A stretch of 64,000 nt of DNA from Macquaria australasica. Taxonomy: Eukaryota; Chordata; Actinopteri; Centrarchiformes; Percichthyidae. Positions within the stretch are counted from its first letter, which is position 1. Each line of letters opens with the position of its first letter. The notes below the pieces were generated by a model that was not told the origin of the DNA, searched no databases, and saw only the letters and a list, made by a program, of their open reading frames with translations. The stretch covers positions 434,001 through 498,000 of the forward strand of contig SEMN01000144.1 in assembly GCA_005408345.1 (NCBI GenBank), in the 5' to 3' direction. A program made the position numbers and the translations under genes. This document shows positions 24,721-36,080 of the stretch, in pieces.

Positions 24721-25559
24721 AGAGGCACCAATACATCACCATTGGTAGCTGTTTACGTCAGCTTTATGAAGAAATATCAGTTGCGGCCCAATACTTCTAC
24801 TGTCATTACTTGGCTGATTGAAGAGATAGAGTATACCACTTACTTGTTGGGGTGCATTTTGAAATAAGTCATTCTTCATTTATTTAGATTTTTGCCCAAG
24901 TACTAATTACTTTAGGAAAGAAGAGAATTACAAAGTGGCCTTCAGTTATGAAACACTCAGTAGGATACTCATTTTATCTTGATCCTCTTTTCTTCATGAG
25001 GCAATCTTTCAGAAAGCTTTCCTATAAAGAAAATATGTTAACACTATGACTTTGTAAATAAGTACATGTACTATAACTTACCAAGGTAACAAAGGCAGCA
25101 GATGGTAAAGTTCAACATCCTGATTTTTTTTTCCCACTTGCTCACAGAATCAAGCAGTAAGTTACTGGCTAATTATCACAAATTGTCAAAGTAAGCACTA
25201 TAATTTTAATAAATTATTCACAATTATTATTAATATTATGATACCATTATTATATAATTGTTCATCTGTTTTACATATATAGTAGCCTATTGCACATTCA
25301 GATTATTAAGGACCAATCAGTAATTTAGGGCAAAATAAATTACAGATATACTCACGTATAATCAAAGAGTTTGAGTAATAGATTAAAACATTTTTGCATT
25401 TTGTGAGTTTGTCATCAAACATTACTTTTGTACACAAACCTTATGCTGAATCTGTAAATATTTGGTGAACTTGTCTAGTGTTAGTCTGTGATTATTAAAA
25501 AGAACTGTCAGTCAATGTGGGAGTGATGGCAGATTTCAAATCACGTTTTTTTGTTTTTA
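24721..25559. other. Intergenic between the two deltex genes, no gene seen
   Basis: AT-rich sequence without a supported exon or a clear repeat boundary. Confidence 0.45.
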
Positions 25560-26229
25560 ACTTACTTAAGTAAAAGTAGCAATACCACGCTCTGAAAAAA
25601 TACTCAGTTACAAGTAAAAGTCTGGCATTCAAAATGTTATGTAGGCTCAGTAAAAGTATAAATAATATTATGGAATATTATAACATTCAAAAAGGCGTAC
25701 TTGAAAACAGGGGTTTGTATCTGTAAGCGAAGTTTTGCAAACTTGTACATTTATGTTTGTATCTGTAAGCTTAATTCTGCAAACTTGTGCATTGAAGTTT
25801 GTATCCGTAACCGTAGTTTTGCAAACTTGTACAGTGACGTTTGTATCTGTAAGCTTAGTTTTGCAGACTTGTACATTTTGTTTTCTGCCTGCAAACCCCG
25901 TTTTGCGAGTCTGCGCATTCAGACACAGGCTTGCAAACTCATTTTCATTTTCAAACCCCTGTTTTCAAGTACGCCTTTTTGAATGATATACTATTCCATA
26001 TAATATCAGCAAAATGTATTCTGTAAAGCATAAAGGTCACTCACTATGCAGGCAAAATCACCTCTGTAAAATTTGTATCTGCAAAGTAGTAAGTAGCTGT
26101 CAAATAAGTAAGGGAGAAGAAAGTAAAAAAAGTACATTTCCCTCTTTAATGTAATGGAGTAGAAGTATAAAGTAACATACAATTATTATGAAAAAATTGT
26201 ATAGTAAATGTACTTACATTCCACCACTG
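25560..26229. mobile_element. hAT-like MITE copy (reverse orientation), carrying a nested element
   Basis: The left part contains CTTAAGTAAAAGTAGCAATA and the right end is CTTACATTCCACCACTG; both are reversed versions of the ends of the repeat at 7516-8057. The extreme left end is eroded. The body is split by the 302-bp inverted-end element at 25684-25985. Its right end lies only about 90 bp from the CCAAT box of the second deltex gene. Confidence 0.6.
25684..25985. mobile_element. 302-bp element with perfect 34-bp inverted ends and an internal 42-bp tandem array
   Basis: Positions 25684-25717 and 25952-25985 are exact reverse complements over 34 bases. Similarity continues imperfectly outward (GGAATA-TTATA against GGAATA-GTATA). 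Between them, 42-bp units start at 25713, 25755, 25797 and 25839, with decayed units at about 25881 and 25923. Each good unit begins GTTTGTATC and contains TTTTGCAAACTTGTACA-like sequence. Because 42 is a multiple of three, the array makes an accidental repeat-protein open frame. No transposase and no clear target duplication are visible. It sits inside a hAT-like MITE. The family is unknown to me. Confidence 0.8.
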
Positions 26230-26317
26230 AGCAACCCTTTTGCTTATCTGGTTTATGAAATGTGCTAATGTTTTTACAGATATCAAAGCCACATTTTTTG
26301 GTCAGAGCCAATTCAAA

Positions 26318-26409
26318 CCAATCAGAGGACAGTGTTTGCACCACTTCCTCGCACATGGACGTGCACCACCCAGTGGAAATGAATTGTTGCTTTTCTTATT
26401 TTGACGTCA
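26318..26409 (+). promoter_or_regulatory. CCAAT box plus perfect CRE upstream of the second deltex gene
   Basis: CCAATCAG (NF-Y type) starts at 26318, and the palindromic cAMP-response element TGACGTCA lies at 26402-26409, 87 bp before the proposed start codon. This arrangement suggests a transcription start between about 26420 and 26480. That supports translation from 26496 rather than from the upstream in-frame ATG at 26262. Motifs are seen; function is inferred. Confidence 0.5.
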
Positions 26410-26495
26410 CATATCTCCGGACACATTACCAACCCTTTTGCAGCCACGGGCCTATACGCAAAGGCAACGTACTTGTCGTCACACACCGGAAAATA

Positions 26496-27906
26496 ATGGC
26501 AAACACACCAAACAGTCACTCTGATCTCGTCCGTAAAAGTACAGAAGACTGCGTCATTTGCTTGGACAAAATCCAGCAGAAGAAAACGTTAAAGTGCTTC
26601 CACTCTTTTTGCTCTGGCTGTGTCGACTCGCTTTTCAAGTTTAAGCCCGCTTGTCCGATATGCAACACCTACCACGGACAGCACACGGGGACCCAGCCGG
26701 AGGGCACGATGACGGTGACGCGAAGCTGGCAGCGCCTGCCCGGCTTTGAGCACTGCGGATCTATTATGATACAGTACACTTTTCCAGCAGGGATACAAGG
26801 GGTGAGGCTGACAATTTTAACGGAAGCTAGAAGCAACATGAGTAGGCTACATATCAACAGACTACATCTTTCTGCTGATGTTGATATCACGTTTGTCCAG
26901 CAGAGGGCGCTGCTGTGTGTTTTTGATCACAGCTCATGGGCACATTAAAGCATCTGAATTAAAATGGCCACCAATTCAGTTCGGCGTCACCCAAACGCTA
27001 TACACCTAATGGGATTTCTTCCTTAGGTCCAGTCCGTTGTTATAAAACAACATCCATAATACGTCCATCCATAAAATATTAAGGTTTAAAACCGTTATGG
27101 AGGGGAGATATGAGGAAGTGATTTCAGAAAGTTCGCATCCTTCCGTTGCCATAGAAACAGTGTAGGGGTGGAGTACCAGATGCGCCTGATGTCATGATTA
27201 TTAGTCCACAACTCGCTTTGTGTAATAGGAGTATACTTCCCTATTCTAAGCGACAGCAATATTCTTTAAGTTATTTGGTGATAGATTGGTTGATGGATGA
27301 TCTGTTACAATTAGGTTATACAAATTCAAATTCTTGTTTTAATTAATGTGTTGGAGGGCAATTCATAGCTCCCACATACTGACAAATAGATCAATGACCA
27401 GACACTTTTCTGTAACATAATGTTTAAGATTACTCAAAGCCGACGAGACTTGCTAAAGTCTGGTAACTCAGCCGAGGGTGCAACTATTACTTTCTTGATT
27501 AAATGATAATTGTTCAGTCTATGAAATGCCAGAAAATTGTGAAAGAATGTCCATCACAGTTTCCCCGAACCCAAGGTGACGTCTTCAAATCAATCGATTG
27601 ATCAACAATTCAAAACTCAAAAGATATTCAGTTTACAATGATATAAAACAGAGAAGAGCAGCAAATCTTGACATTAGAGAAGCTTGAAGAAGACAATGTT
27701 TGGTGTTTTTGATTGAAAAATGACTGAAATGATTGATTGTCACAATAGTTGCAAATTAATTTTCAACAAATTAATTGATTGCCTAATCTTTTTAGCTTTA
27801 CTCTCAACACATTTAATATGTGACAAAAGTTCTATTTCCACTCCATTTTAGAGCATATCTATATGTACAAGAAACAAACAAATATCATAACTGTGACAGG
27901 AACAGT

Positions 27907-27941
<35 letters not shown>

Positions 27942-29463
27942 ACAGAAAGAGAGCACACACATCATGCCATAGATGTGTTTATAGGGGGTCAGATGAAAGA
28001 AGTAGACCAAAGCAAATGGTAAAAATTTTGCATTGATTTTTATCTGGGATCCACTGAAAAAAACAACAACCCAGTATTCAAAATTCTATAGGTCAGGATA
28101 TAAAGGGAAGAGGTGTGTGTGTAGGAGAGGGACAGTGAGAGAGAGAGGGGTTATATTTTTGGATGTTGTGCAACACTGAAGGCATCTTAAAGTTTCTGAA
28201 GTGTCTGTTGTATGAGGGAATATCTTCTGGGCCTTAGAAGTATTTCAGCTGCAGTTCCAACGTCAGCTACCATGCCAAGGACTGCCTCCCAGTGGCAGTG
28301 GAAGTCGGCCTTTTTCTCACCAATTGTGACTGTAGAAACAACCTAAAAATTATTTGTTTAGTTCCTCATAGGAAGATGCGAGAGTTCATTCTCGCATCTC
28401 CCTATGAAGAACTAAACAAATAATTTTTGTTCTATAATACAGATATCATATTACAAAATGCATCAATGTCTTGGTCATGAAAACCTGTGTTCCTACATTT
28501 TGTAAAGGGAGGATTTTCATCTGGATTTAAGCGTCATCACAAATGGGCCACAATTGTTGATCAGTGTATGTTACATATATGCTGTTGTTTACCATATTAC
28601 AGCCTGAGCACCCAAACCCTGGGGTGAGGTACAGCAGCACCTCTCGTATTGCCTTCCTGCCAGCCTGTGAGGAGGGTGAGAAAGTCCTGAAGCTGCTGAG
28701 GAAAGCCTTCGACAGGAGACTCACCTTCACCATCGGACGATCTGTTACCACAGGCCTCAACAACGTCATCACCTGGAACGACATCCACCACAAGACCAAC
28801 ATAGAAGGTGGTCCACAATGGTATGCACAATATAGCTGTAGAATAATCCCTTTTTTCACCCGTAAGTGTACAGAAGTTTGTCTTGTCTGTTGTAATGCAG
28901 GATTTACAACATGCATGGTGAAAAAAAGAAATTTCAGTTTTATGTGAGTTCTTATGTTTCTCTTCACAACATAATCTAACATGCTCACAATTACAATGCT
29001 AACTGACAGACAGACCACCTGACAGACATTGCCATTCCTAGAGCCACACTGCGAGCGTGGCTAATAATCATTCAGGGAAAAGTAAGGTTAAATGCTTAAA
29101 AAAATACGTACAAAGCATCACTTAATATCTACATGAAATAACATGAATAGCACATTGTCGATGTCGGGGGAAAAACATTTTTAAGTCCCAGTTTTTCACA
29201 TTTGGTAGTCCTCTGTGCAAGGAGGAATTTCTATAACCTTTGGTGTTGCAAAGCCTTTTCAAAGCTAATTTCATTGGATAAATTAAAAATACAGGATCAG
29301 TGAGCTAAACTGATACTTTTTTTTTTCCTTGCTCCAGAGATGTACTTACTACATTTTCTGCTTGTTTGACTTTCCCCATTCCAGTTTTGGATATCCAGAT
29401 CCAGAATATTTGGTCAGGGTTCAAGAGGAGCTTCGTCGTGCTGGAGTGACAGAGGATGACTGA
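26496..29463 (+). CDS. Short Deltex-3-like RING E3 ligase (tandem paralogue of dtx3)
   Basis: Predicted Deltex-type ubiquitin ligase of about 200 aa. Exons: 26496-26801, 28603-28820 and 29385-29463. The last two introns lie at exactly the same codon positions as in dtx3, and the middle exon has the same length (218 nt), so this is a tandem duplicate, not a retrocopy. RING ligands C19, C22, C34, H36, C39, C42, C53 and C56 are intact. The DTC domain keeps PEHPNPGVRY, ITWNDIHHKT and GYPDPEYL and ends GVTEDD. The dtx3 N-terminal half is absent. The start was chosen at the ATG with A at -3, downstream of a CCAAT box and a CRE. An in-frame ATG at 26262 would add 78 residues with no deltex similarity, and an AG at 26278-26279 could be an acceptor for an unseen 5' exon. 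Introns: 1.8 kb and 0.56 kb. Confidence 0.88.
27478..27795 (-). mobile_element. ATTAGTTGCA-type teleost dispersed repeat (copy 1)
   Basis: The copy starts TGCAACTATTACTTTCTTGA and contains ATATAAAACAGAGAAGAGCAG and AATCGATTGATC-like words. These match, in reverse, the copy at 51857-52143. It lies in intron 1 of the second deltex gene and is diverged, with no coding capacity. Confidence 0.55.
27905..27941. repeat. (GT)n microsatellite
   Basis: About 17 GT units with one early interruption, in intron 1 of the second deltex gene. Confidence 0.9.
28345..28428. repeat. Long hairpin (39-bp arms, 6-nt loop) in a deltex intron
   Basis: Left arm 28345-28383 and right arm 28390-28428 pair with only two mismatches around the loop GTTCAT. 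Transcribed with the gene, it would form an 84-nt stem-loop, about the size of a microRNA precursor. The near-perfect pairing and AT-rich arm ends fit a young fold-back MITE equally well. No known microRNA seed was recognised. Confidence 0.75.
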
Positions 29464-30770
29464 TGGGTGGAGACAATCAGAAGACGTCCTTCAGATAGAT
29501 TTAATACTGTGTATTCTTACAAAGTTTCTGATTTCAAGTTGCACTTTTTGCAGTCCTTCATCACTGACACTTTAAGTTGCATTTTCTTTTTTTTTATAAA
29601 GTGGATACATGGAATTATTATATTGAGACTTGAAGGTTTGTGGCTTTTCCCAAAAACTTTTCAACTGTCAAGTAACTATGCAAAAATACTTAACACAGTC
29701 TGTACAGTATATAATCCAACAAAGAATATAGTACAGTAGGTACTAAAAGGCAGTAAAAGAGGTTATGCTATTTCAAAAATGTAAATATTCCATATCTCAT
29801 CTTTTGTAACACTGGATCACAGGTCTGGTGCCTAAAAGCAGACACAGGAGCAGAACAGGAGGTAAAAGCAGTCTTCACTTGATCTGGCTCACACTAATCC
29901 AACACAGATTATCTAACTAAGAGTGACTGCTAGCTGTGTTTTACATAGATATAAAGATAGTCGTGGTGTAGCCTGATGATGATGTGGCCACAACTTTCCA
30001 GAACTCTGCAATTTTTGAAACGTTGGCTTTAGCTGTAGCACATTTGTGAATGTAACTGGAATGAGTGCACCAACATATCATTACTGCTGTATATTTCAAG
30101 CTCAAACGGTTATGGAATAAGCCTACTTTACTATAGCTGACATTGGATGACTGCTTTGACATTGTTCAGTATGATAAATTCAGGTTCTGTCCACACAGTC
30201 AACCAGTGAGGTCCATGTAGGAAACCACATCTGATAATGTGGTTAACTCGAAATCTGTGAAATGGATAGGTAAAGTTTCCTAGGGAAATGAGAGACAATA
30301 ATCTATGTCATTGTCATAGGTAGTGTATTATGTTTAAAGGATAAGTCTGAGTCTGGTGATATTCTGTATTTCTCTTACTGTCAACAAATCCCATGAAAAG
30401 ACCAAAACCAACAATGAATTGATCCTATTAGCAAGTATTGCCTGTGTAGCTGAAGCCTATCTATGATGTGGCTTATAATTCCTCTGTGCCATAGGCCACC
30501 ATTGTAGTCCAAAAACTAATAAAAACATATTCATGGGTGACATGTTCCCTCATTTCAATGAACATGGATAGTGTAGTTTGTTTTAAGTTGTCCCCACATA
30601 CACAGTTCTGCTGTTAATATTCACTAAAGTACCAAATCTGGGGCTGAAAATAGTCCCCAACAAATGCACAATTTACTCCTGTTTGAGTGACGTTTGCTAA
30701 AAACTACAGTGCCCAGATATTTTAGGAAACCATGTAGCCATTTTATAACAATAAAAAAATATATTTGTGA
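29464..30770 (+). other. Candidate 3'UTR of the second deltex gene
   Basis: The first AATAAA after the stop codon is at 30750-30755. Further hexamers occur near 31454 and 31570, so the end is uncertain. No coding exon was recognised. Confidence 0.35.
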
Positions 30771-33700
30771 CACATTTTTAAAGATTTGTATCTTCAGTAC
30801 GAATGAATGGGCCCAGGGACGAGTGTCACAGACAGGGCGGGGAAGTCAGAAAGTATTGACAGATGAACTTAAGCATTGTTGGTTTTGGTCCTTTCATGGG
30901 GATATGTTGAGTAAACAAAATACAGAACACCACCTTATCTTATCCTATAGCACGTTTAATACCATATTTATTAATTTTGTGCCTTTATATGACATTAGTC
31001 AATGTACTGTATTAAAAGAAGTGTGAAACAAAAGGAGTGTCGGGAGTGACCAGACTTCACCAGTTCAGTTGTGTATCCATCAAGCTCTTTTAGTCCGAAA
31101 TCATCTTTGATATTTTTCAGTCCTGCCTTTTACCTGTCTGGTCCACTAGAGGGTGATGCTCTCCTCAAGGAAAAGCATTTGATGGCGTCTGCTTGGTATG
31201 CAGCTCTAACATCATCACTAACCCACAGTCCCGCAGCACCTCCCAAACCTCATTGCCCAAAGTCAGTGAGAGGAGCAGCGCATCTGCTATAGATGATGAG
31301 TCATGTGTTTCTATGGTGCTCGGGGCAGTTTTAGCACCAGCATACTTGCACTGTATGTACAAGGGTGAGAATGGTTATCACCTTGTGTTTAACCACTGTT
31401 AAAGATGAGTTGTGGTAGTCGCATGCACAGACATGCATATTCAATTTAAAGGTTAATAAAGACAAAATAACGCAAGGCTCATCTGCTCTTCTATGTTAAT
31501 TGAGCTAATTTGCAGGTTATACCATGTCTGTACTCGTATATTAACTGTTTAACAAGTGTCCTATAGGCACAAATAAACCTGAAAGTACTGCAAACAGAGA
31601 GTATAGTCTCAGGTCTCTTTTCATGCAGCAAAGCAGGACACATTATCTCTGTTTTTGCTTTTCACTGGGCTCTCTGACCAGCAGCCATTTAAGTTACAAG
31701 TGGACATGAATAATATCCAGCTGATCTTCTTCTTAGGGGCAACAGTACTGAATTATAGGATGAGGAAATACATTTAACCTATATATTTCTATATCAGAAA
31801 GGGTGCACATGTGACAAAGCGGAGTTACTGAGCTCAGCCTCTTTAGTGCTCTGGTGTTTAGCGGCCGGAGGCATTTCTGTGGCCTAGGATCTGAGGGCAT
31901 CTGCTGCTCTCACAAAGCAGACCAGGACCCATCTGGTCAAACATACCGTCTCCCCACCCTCGCCTTTTCTCCCATAATTTATCAGTCCAATCCATCCATT
32001 TCTCATCATCCCTTTTCCTCTCTTGTCCCTTTATCAGTTTTCTAATTAATGTCTGTCGTTTATGGGTTTTTCTCTGCCAATAATTTTCCTTTCTGCTGTA
32101 CAAACTGCACAATAAGCATCACCTGATGCTACTTCATGAACATTTCATTACATATTTGCATATTTTGTTGTGATTTATCACTATGTTTTACACCTTTTAA
32201 CAGAAGAGTGACTTACAGTGACAGACTGAAAAATTGTCTTTCTAAGTAGAGCAGGTTGTGGGGAAAAAAAGGAAAAGAAAAATGGAGCACTGAACATACC
32301 TAACATACAGAGAAGAAATACAACAAACACGTCTACTACTTCAAAATTCACTTTTATTTCAGTGAATGTAACCTACATTTGAAAATAGAATATTCCATGT
32401 GAAAGGTTGAAGAAGACAAAAGAAGACATCCTCCCATCTGACTCTATTTCTTCAGGCATCATTGTTTAAATGCAAATTATATTCTTGATTAAACTGAAAT
32501 AAAATGGCATGGACTCTCCTTTACAAAGTAAGGCCTTAGGTTGAAAATGAAAATTAAAATTGAATGACTCTTTGCCCCTCTCTGCAGGTATTTCCCTTCC
32601 CTGTCATTGTCCATCTGGACATCAGAGGATAGGGGCAAATAATTACAGAAATGTAACTAGAGATATAAATATGTATCATTGATTATGCAGAGCAATATTG
32701 TGGGTGGATTAAACATGCATCAATGTAAAAAGCCAGTGACAAGCCTCCCCTATAGATGACAGAGTGAAAATAAGCTCTCAGTGTATGGATTAAGATGGAT
32801 ACATCTGTAACTGCTTTCATTCATTTCCATCAAACGTTGCTCCACGCTGTCGTTCTGTCAGGCACTGAAAATAGCACCAAGACTTTCTGGGTGTGACTAG
32901 ACGGCCGCTCAGGAGGAGCTCCCAAGAAACACGCAGACGTGCATACCCATCAGACGAGATATGTGCAGTGTTTCCTGTACCAGACATGATAAGAAAATCA
33001 TTATGTGACAATGCAGAGCTGTTGTTCTCGCCCCCTCTCCCCACTGTGCTCCTTAATTACAGTGTCTCTGGCTGTGGGGAGAACCCTGGCACATTGCCTG
33101 CCTGCCTGCCTGCCTCCTCTCATCCTGCTAAAGCCACCCAGTCACAGACATACCTGTCTATCTGGGTGCAGGGCACGCTACTCTTCGTCTCCCTTCACTG
33201 TAATGAGGATCAGCTCCACCAGATGTAGCCTACTTTTGCATACCTTGAAGGTATGTTTTTTTATATCTTCACCCAGTTTCCTCTTTTAATGCCAAAGTCG
33301 ACAGAGATAAAGATTCTCTGGCTTCCCTGAATTAAAAATAAATAAAGGACAAACAAGGATATTTCAGGCCGTGTTTGTATGTTAGGTAAACGGACAGGAG
33401 GAGGCTGAGGAGGCATCTGTCTCCACACACACTCTTTGTGTGACAGAATGTCAGCCCACATCGCTGACATGCTCATTCACTGTGCCTAAGGCTGTTTGCT
33501 TAAGAACAGTAAAGTGAAGGTGGGTGTGTGGGTGCTTGTGCTTCTGTTGCTTTTGTCTGTGTGCCCTTAACTGCATCTGTGCATACAGTATGTACGGATA
33601 TGCACTAGTGAATACTTGAGCATGTGTGTGTGTGTCGAGGCGGTTTCTCACATTCTGTTCTCTGATTCATAGCCGGGGCTACATGGCTTTTTGTCTGCCT

Positions 33701-35734
33701 GATTTAGCAGAACAGACCCTCTGCTTTTCTTAGTAATGCTGACAGATTTACTGACTTACTTCACCAACAGGACACAACAGCAGAGCTGGCAACTATTGGG
33801 GTCTCTGGCTGGGTTGTCAGCATCACAGATTGAAGGCTCTGCTCAAGCTGTTCTTCATTAGCGACAGCCGAGCTTCTCCTCGATATGAGAATAGCAGCTC
33901 CATCATCTGATCTCTGTGAGAGAGATTAAAACAATGTCCAGTAATTACCTCTCCAAACTTAAATCAGGAACAGTGTTGTTGACAGTTGTTTATCATGTTT
34001 ATCCAAGTGTTTCTGTCCATATCACACACAATACCCAACCTCAAAGTCTCATTCATGTGAAACTGCAATAACTGGATGTGCGGCAACATGAAAATATTCA
34101 ACAAAAGCTGAACAAAAACCCCTGCAAATACAGTCTAGGAAATGTTTTCTGGGTGCATTGAGGGATGCCAAACTCCTTTGTTGTCCTTCCTGTCTGCATC
34201 CTCAGCCTTGGCCATCCACTCTCAGACTGCCTCGTGTAAGAGCAATTAGCTGTGGCTGTCATGGCAACTAGCATGACCTTTCTATCACTTTACAAACGAA
34301 AATCTCAAACAAGGTCCGTCTTTCTTCTGAACAACTGCAACAGCTGTCTGGAGCTCTTTTTTTTTTCACGTTAGTGGAAAATGTTTCTTTTTATTACAAA
34401 AACTGACTGAGGCTGGCAGAAAATTGTCTCTGAAGACACTGGGCACCTTATGTCTCCGCAGGTATTGAAATAATCTGTTAAGTGATTTTGTCGATTTCGA
34501 GTTTCAATGCAGCCTGGTATATTTTACATGGGGAGATTGTATCCAGTGGCACCTCAACTGTATGAGAGCCCGATGAAGACTTTTTGAGTAGAAATGAGCC
34601 CTTTTATCTCTTCATTCATACAGAGCAAATCTCAGTTTTGCATACCACATGTTCAAGTGAATGGAAAGTATTAAAATTAGGAGTCAAAATTACACATCAA
34701 ATAGATATCTAATGGATTGCCTGTGTTTGGATCTCATCCTCATCTATTTGCACTTTCTGACTACAGATCAAGGACTAACGTAATTTGTTTCAGTTTTCCA
34801 AAGAATTGGCAAATTGCAAATGTCACAGAGAAAGCATAGTTATATAGAAAATTGGGCTTAGGCATGATCCTGTGCACAAGCTTTTAAGGATTTACAGTAA
34901 ATATACAGTGTAAATATAAATATGGACCAGCACAAGAAAAATTTTGTGCTTACACAGTTGTAGATTTTATATTGCTGTGCCAAAGTGTAGGCAGAAAAAG
35001 CATTCTCTGCTGCAGCTGAGTGCACTTGCTGACAGATATTGTGGGCCACAGAAAGATTTTATTTACCCATATGTGATGTAACCATTTTCTTGTACTACAA
35101 TCCAGGTTAAGCATCCATGCAGAGACCTGATACAGATCCCAAGAAGATCAGGCTAAACCCGCAGAACTATGAGACAAGCAATACCAGTCTCTAACCAGCG
35201 GTTTTTAAAATGTCTCAAGGTTTAGTGTGTGAAGGCGGGAGAATCCTTGCGGTTATGAAGTGGGCACCTTGCTTCACCTGTGGTTTGTTGTTGTAGAGAC
35301 GTCACACTTCCAGAGGTGCCAAGCAGGAGGTCTCACAATTAGCAAATGGAACAGCTGCACCTTGTGGCAGCAGACAGCTCACTCAGCAGTTTGGACGTTG
35401 AATCATGAGAGTAAACAGAAAGCTTAATCATGTCGGGTAATTATAGAAAGGCTTGAGAATGTTGTGTGAGTAACCATTCCTGCTACAGTATGTCTTCGTA
35501 TGATACATAAACCAGTGTGAGTCATAAGATACAGTTTCATATTCCCAAATGGTATTCCTTTTCTGAAAAAAAAAAAAAAGATTGGTTGGGTTATACTTAC
35601 AACCTCGTACAGTAACAGATTGGAATCATTAGAAAATTAAAGTGGCCTTCCCAGCAAATATGGCATACCTCTCACAAACTTAAAAGAACAAGGCAATCTT
35701 GAGAGAAGCTCAGAGACATCTGTGGAGAAGTGTT
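30771..35734. other. Gene-poor region, no gene seen
   Basis: Open frames are short, overlap on both strands and lack splice or homology support. A triple CCTGCCTG block lies near 33100. No RNA gene was recognised. Confidence 0.45.
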
Positions 35735-36080
35735 AGGGTGCGTAGTGCAGACAGACAGGGAGGCTCCAGCAGTTCAATGATCAATTTATTTTGCTTACAT
35801 GCAGGTACAGGTAGGTAGGCAACCTAAGGAAACACATCCAAAACAAGAACACAAAAACTAAGCACATGTCAAGCAATATGAATCCACAGAGAACAAAGGA
35901 AGGGGACCGGTATATGTAGGGAAGTGGCTAACGAGGGAAACAGGGGCAGGTGAGCACTGAGGAGCAGGTGAGGATAATTAAGGACTAGGAGACACGAGGG
36001 CAGGCACTGAAATGACAAGACAGGAAATAATTTCAAAATAAAACAGGAAGAACAGACAAAGACCAATGGGATGTAACAGA
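35735..36080. mobile_element. Probable dispersed repeat, family uncertain
   Basis: The stretch includes CAGGTGAGCACTGAGGAGCAGGTGAGGATAATTAAGGACTAGGAGACACGAGG-like wording (described, not bounded) and AACACATCCAAAACAAGAAC-type sequence. This resembles fish retroelement tails. Ends and target duplications were not identified, so the extent is approximate. Confidence 0.3.

Noticed and set aside
25713..25922. Regularly spaced 42-bp repeats as a CRISPR-like array
   Set aside because: Units are directly adjacent with no unique spacers, and the genome is a vertebrate one.
25701..25986. Two overlapping repeat-protein open frames with a 14-residue period
   Set aside because: The period equals the 42-bp DNA repeat of the inverted-end element; there is no start context, and two frames are open at once.
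26262..26495. 78-residue N-terminal extension of the second deltex protein
   Set aside because: It runs through the CCAAT-CRE promoter region and has no deltex similarity; an upstream coding exon joined at 26280 is possible but unsupported.
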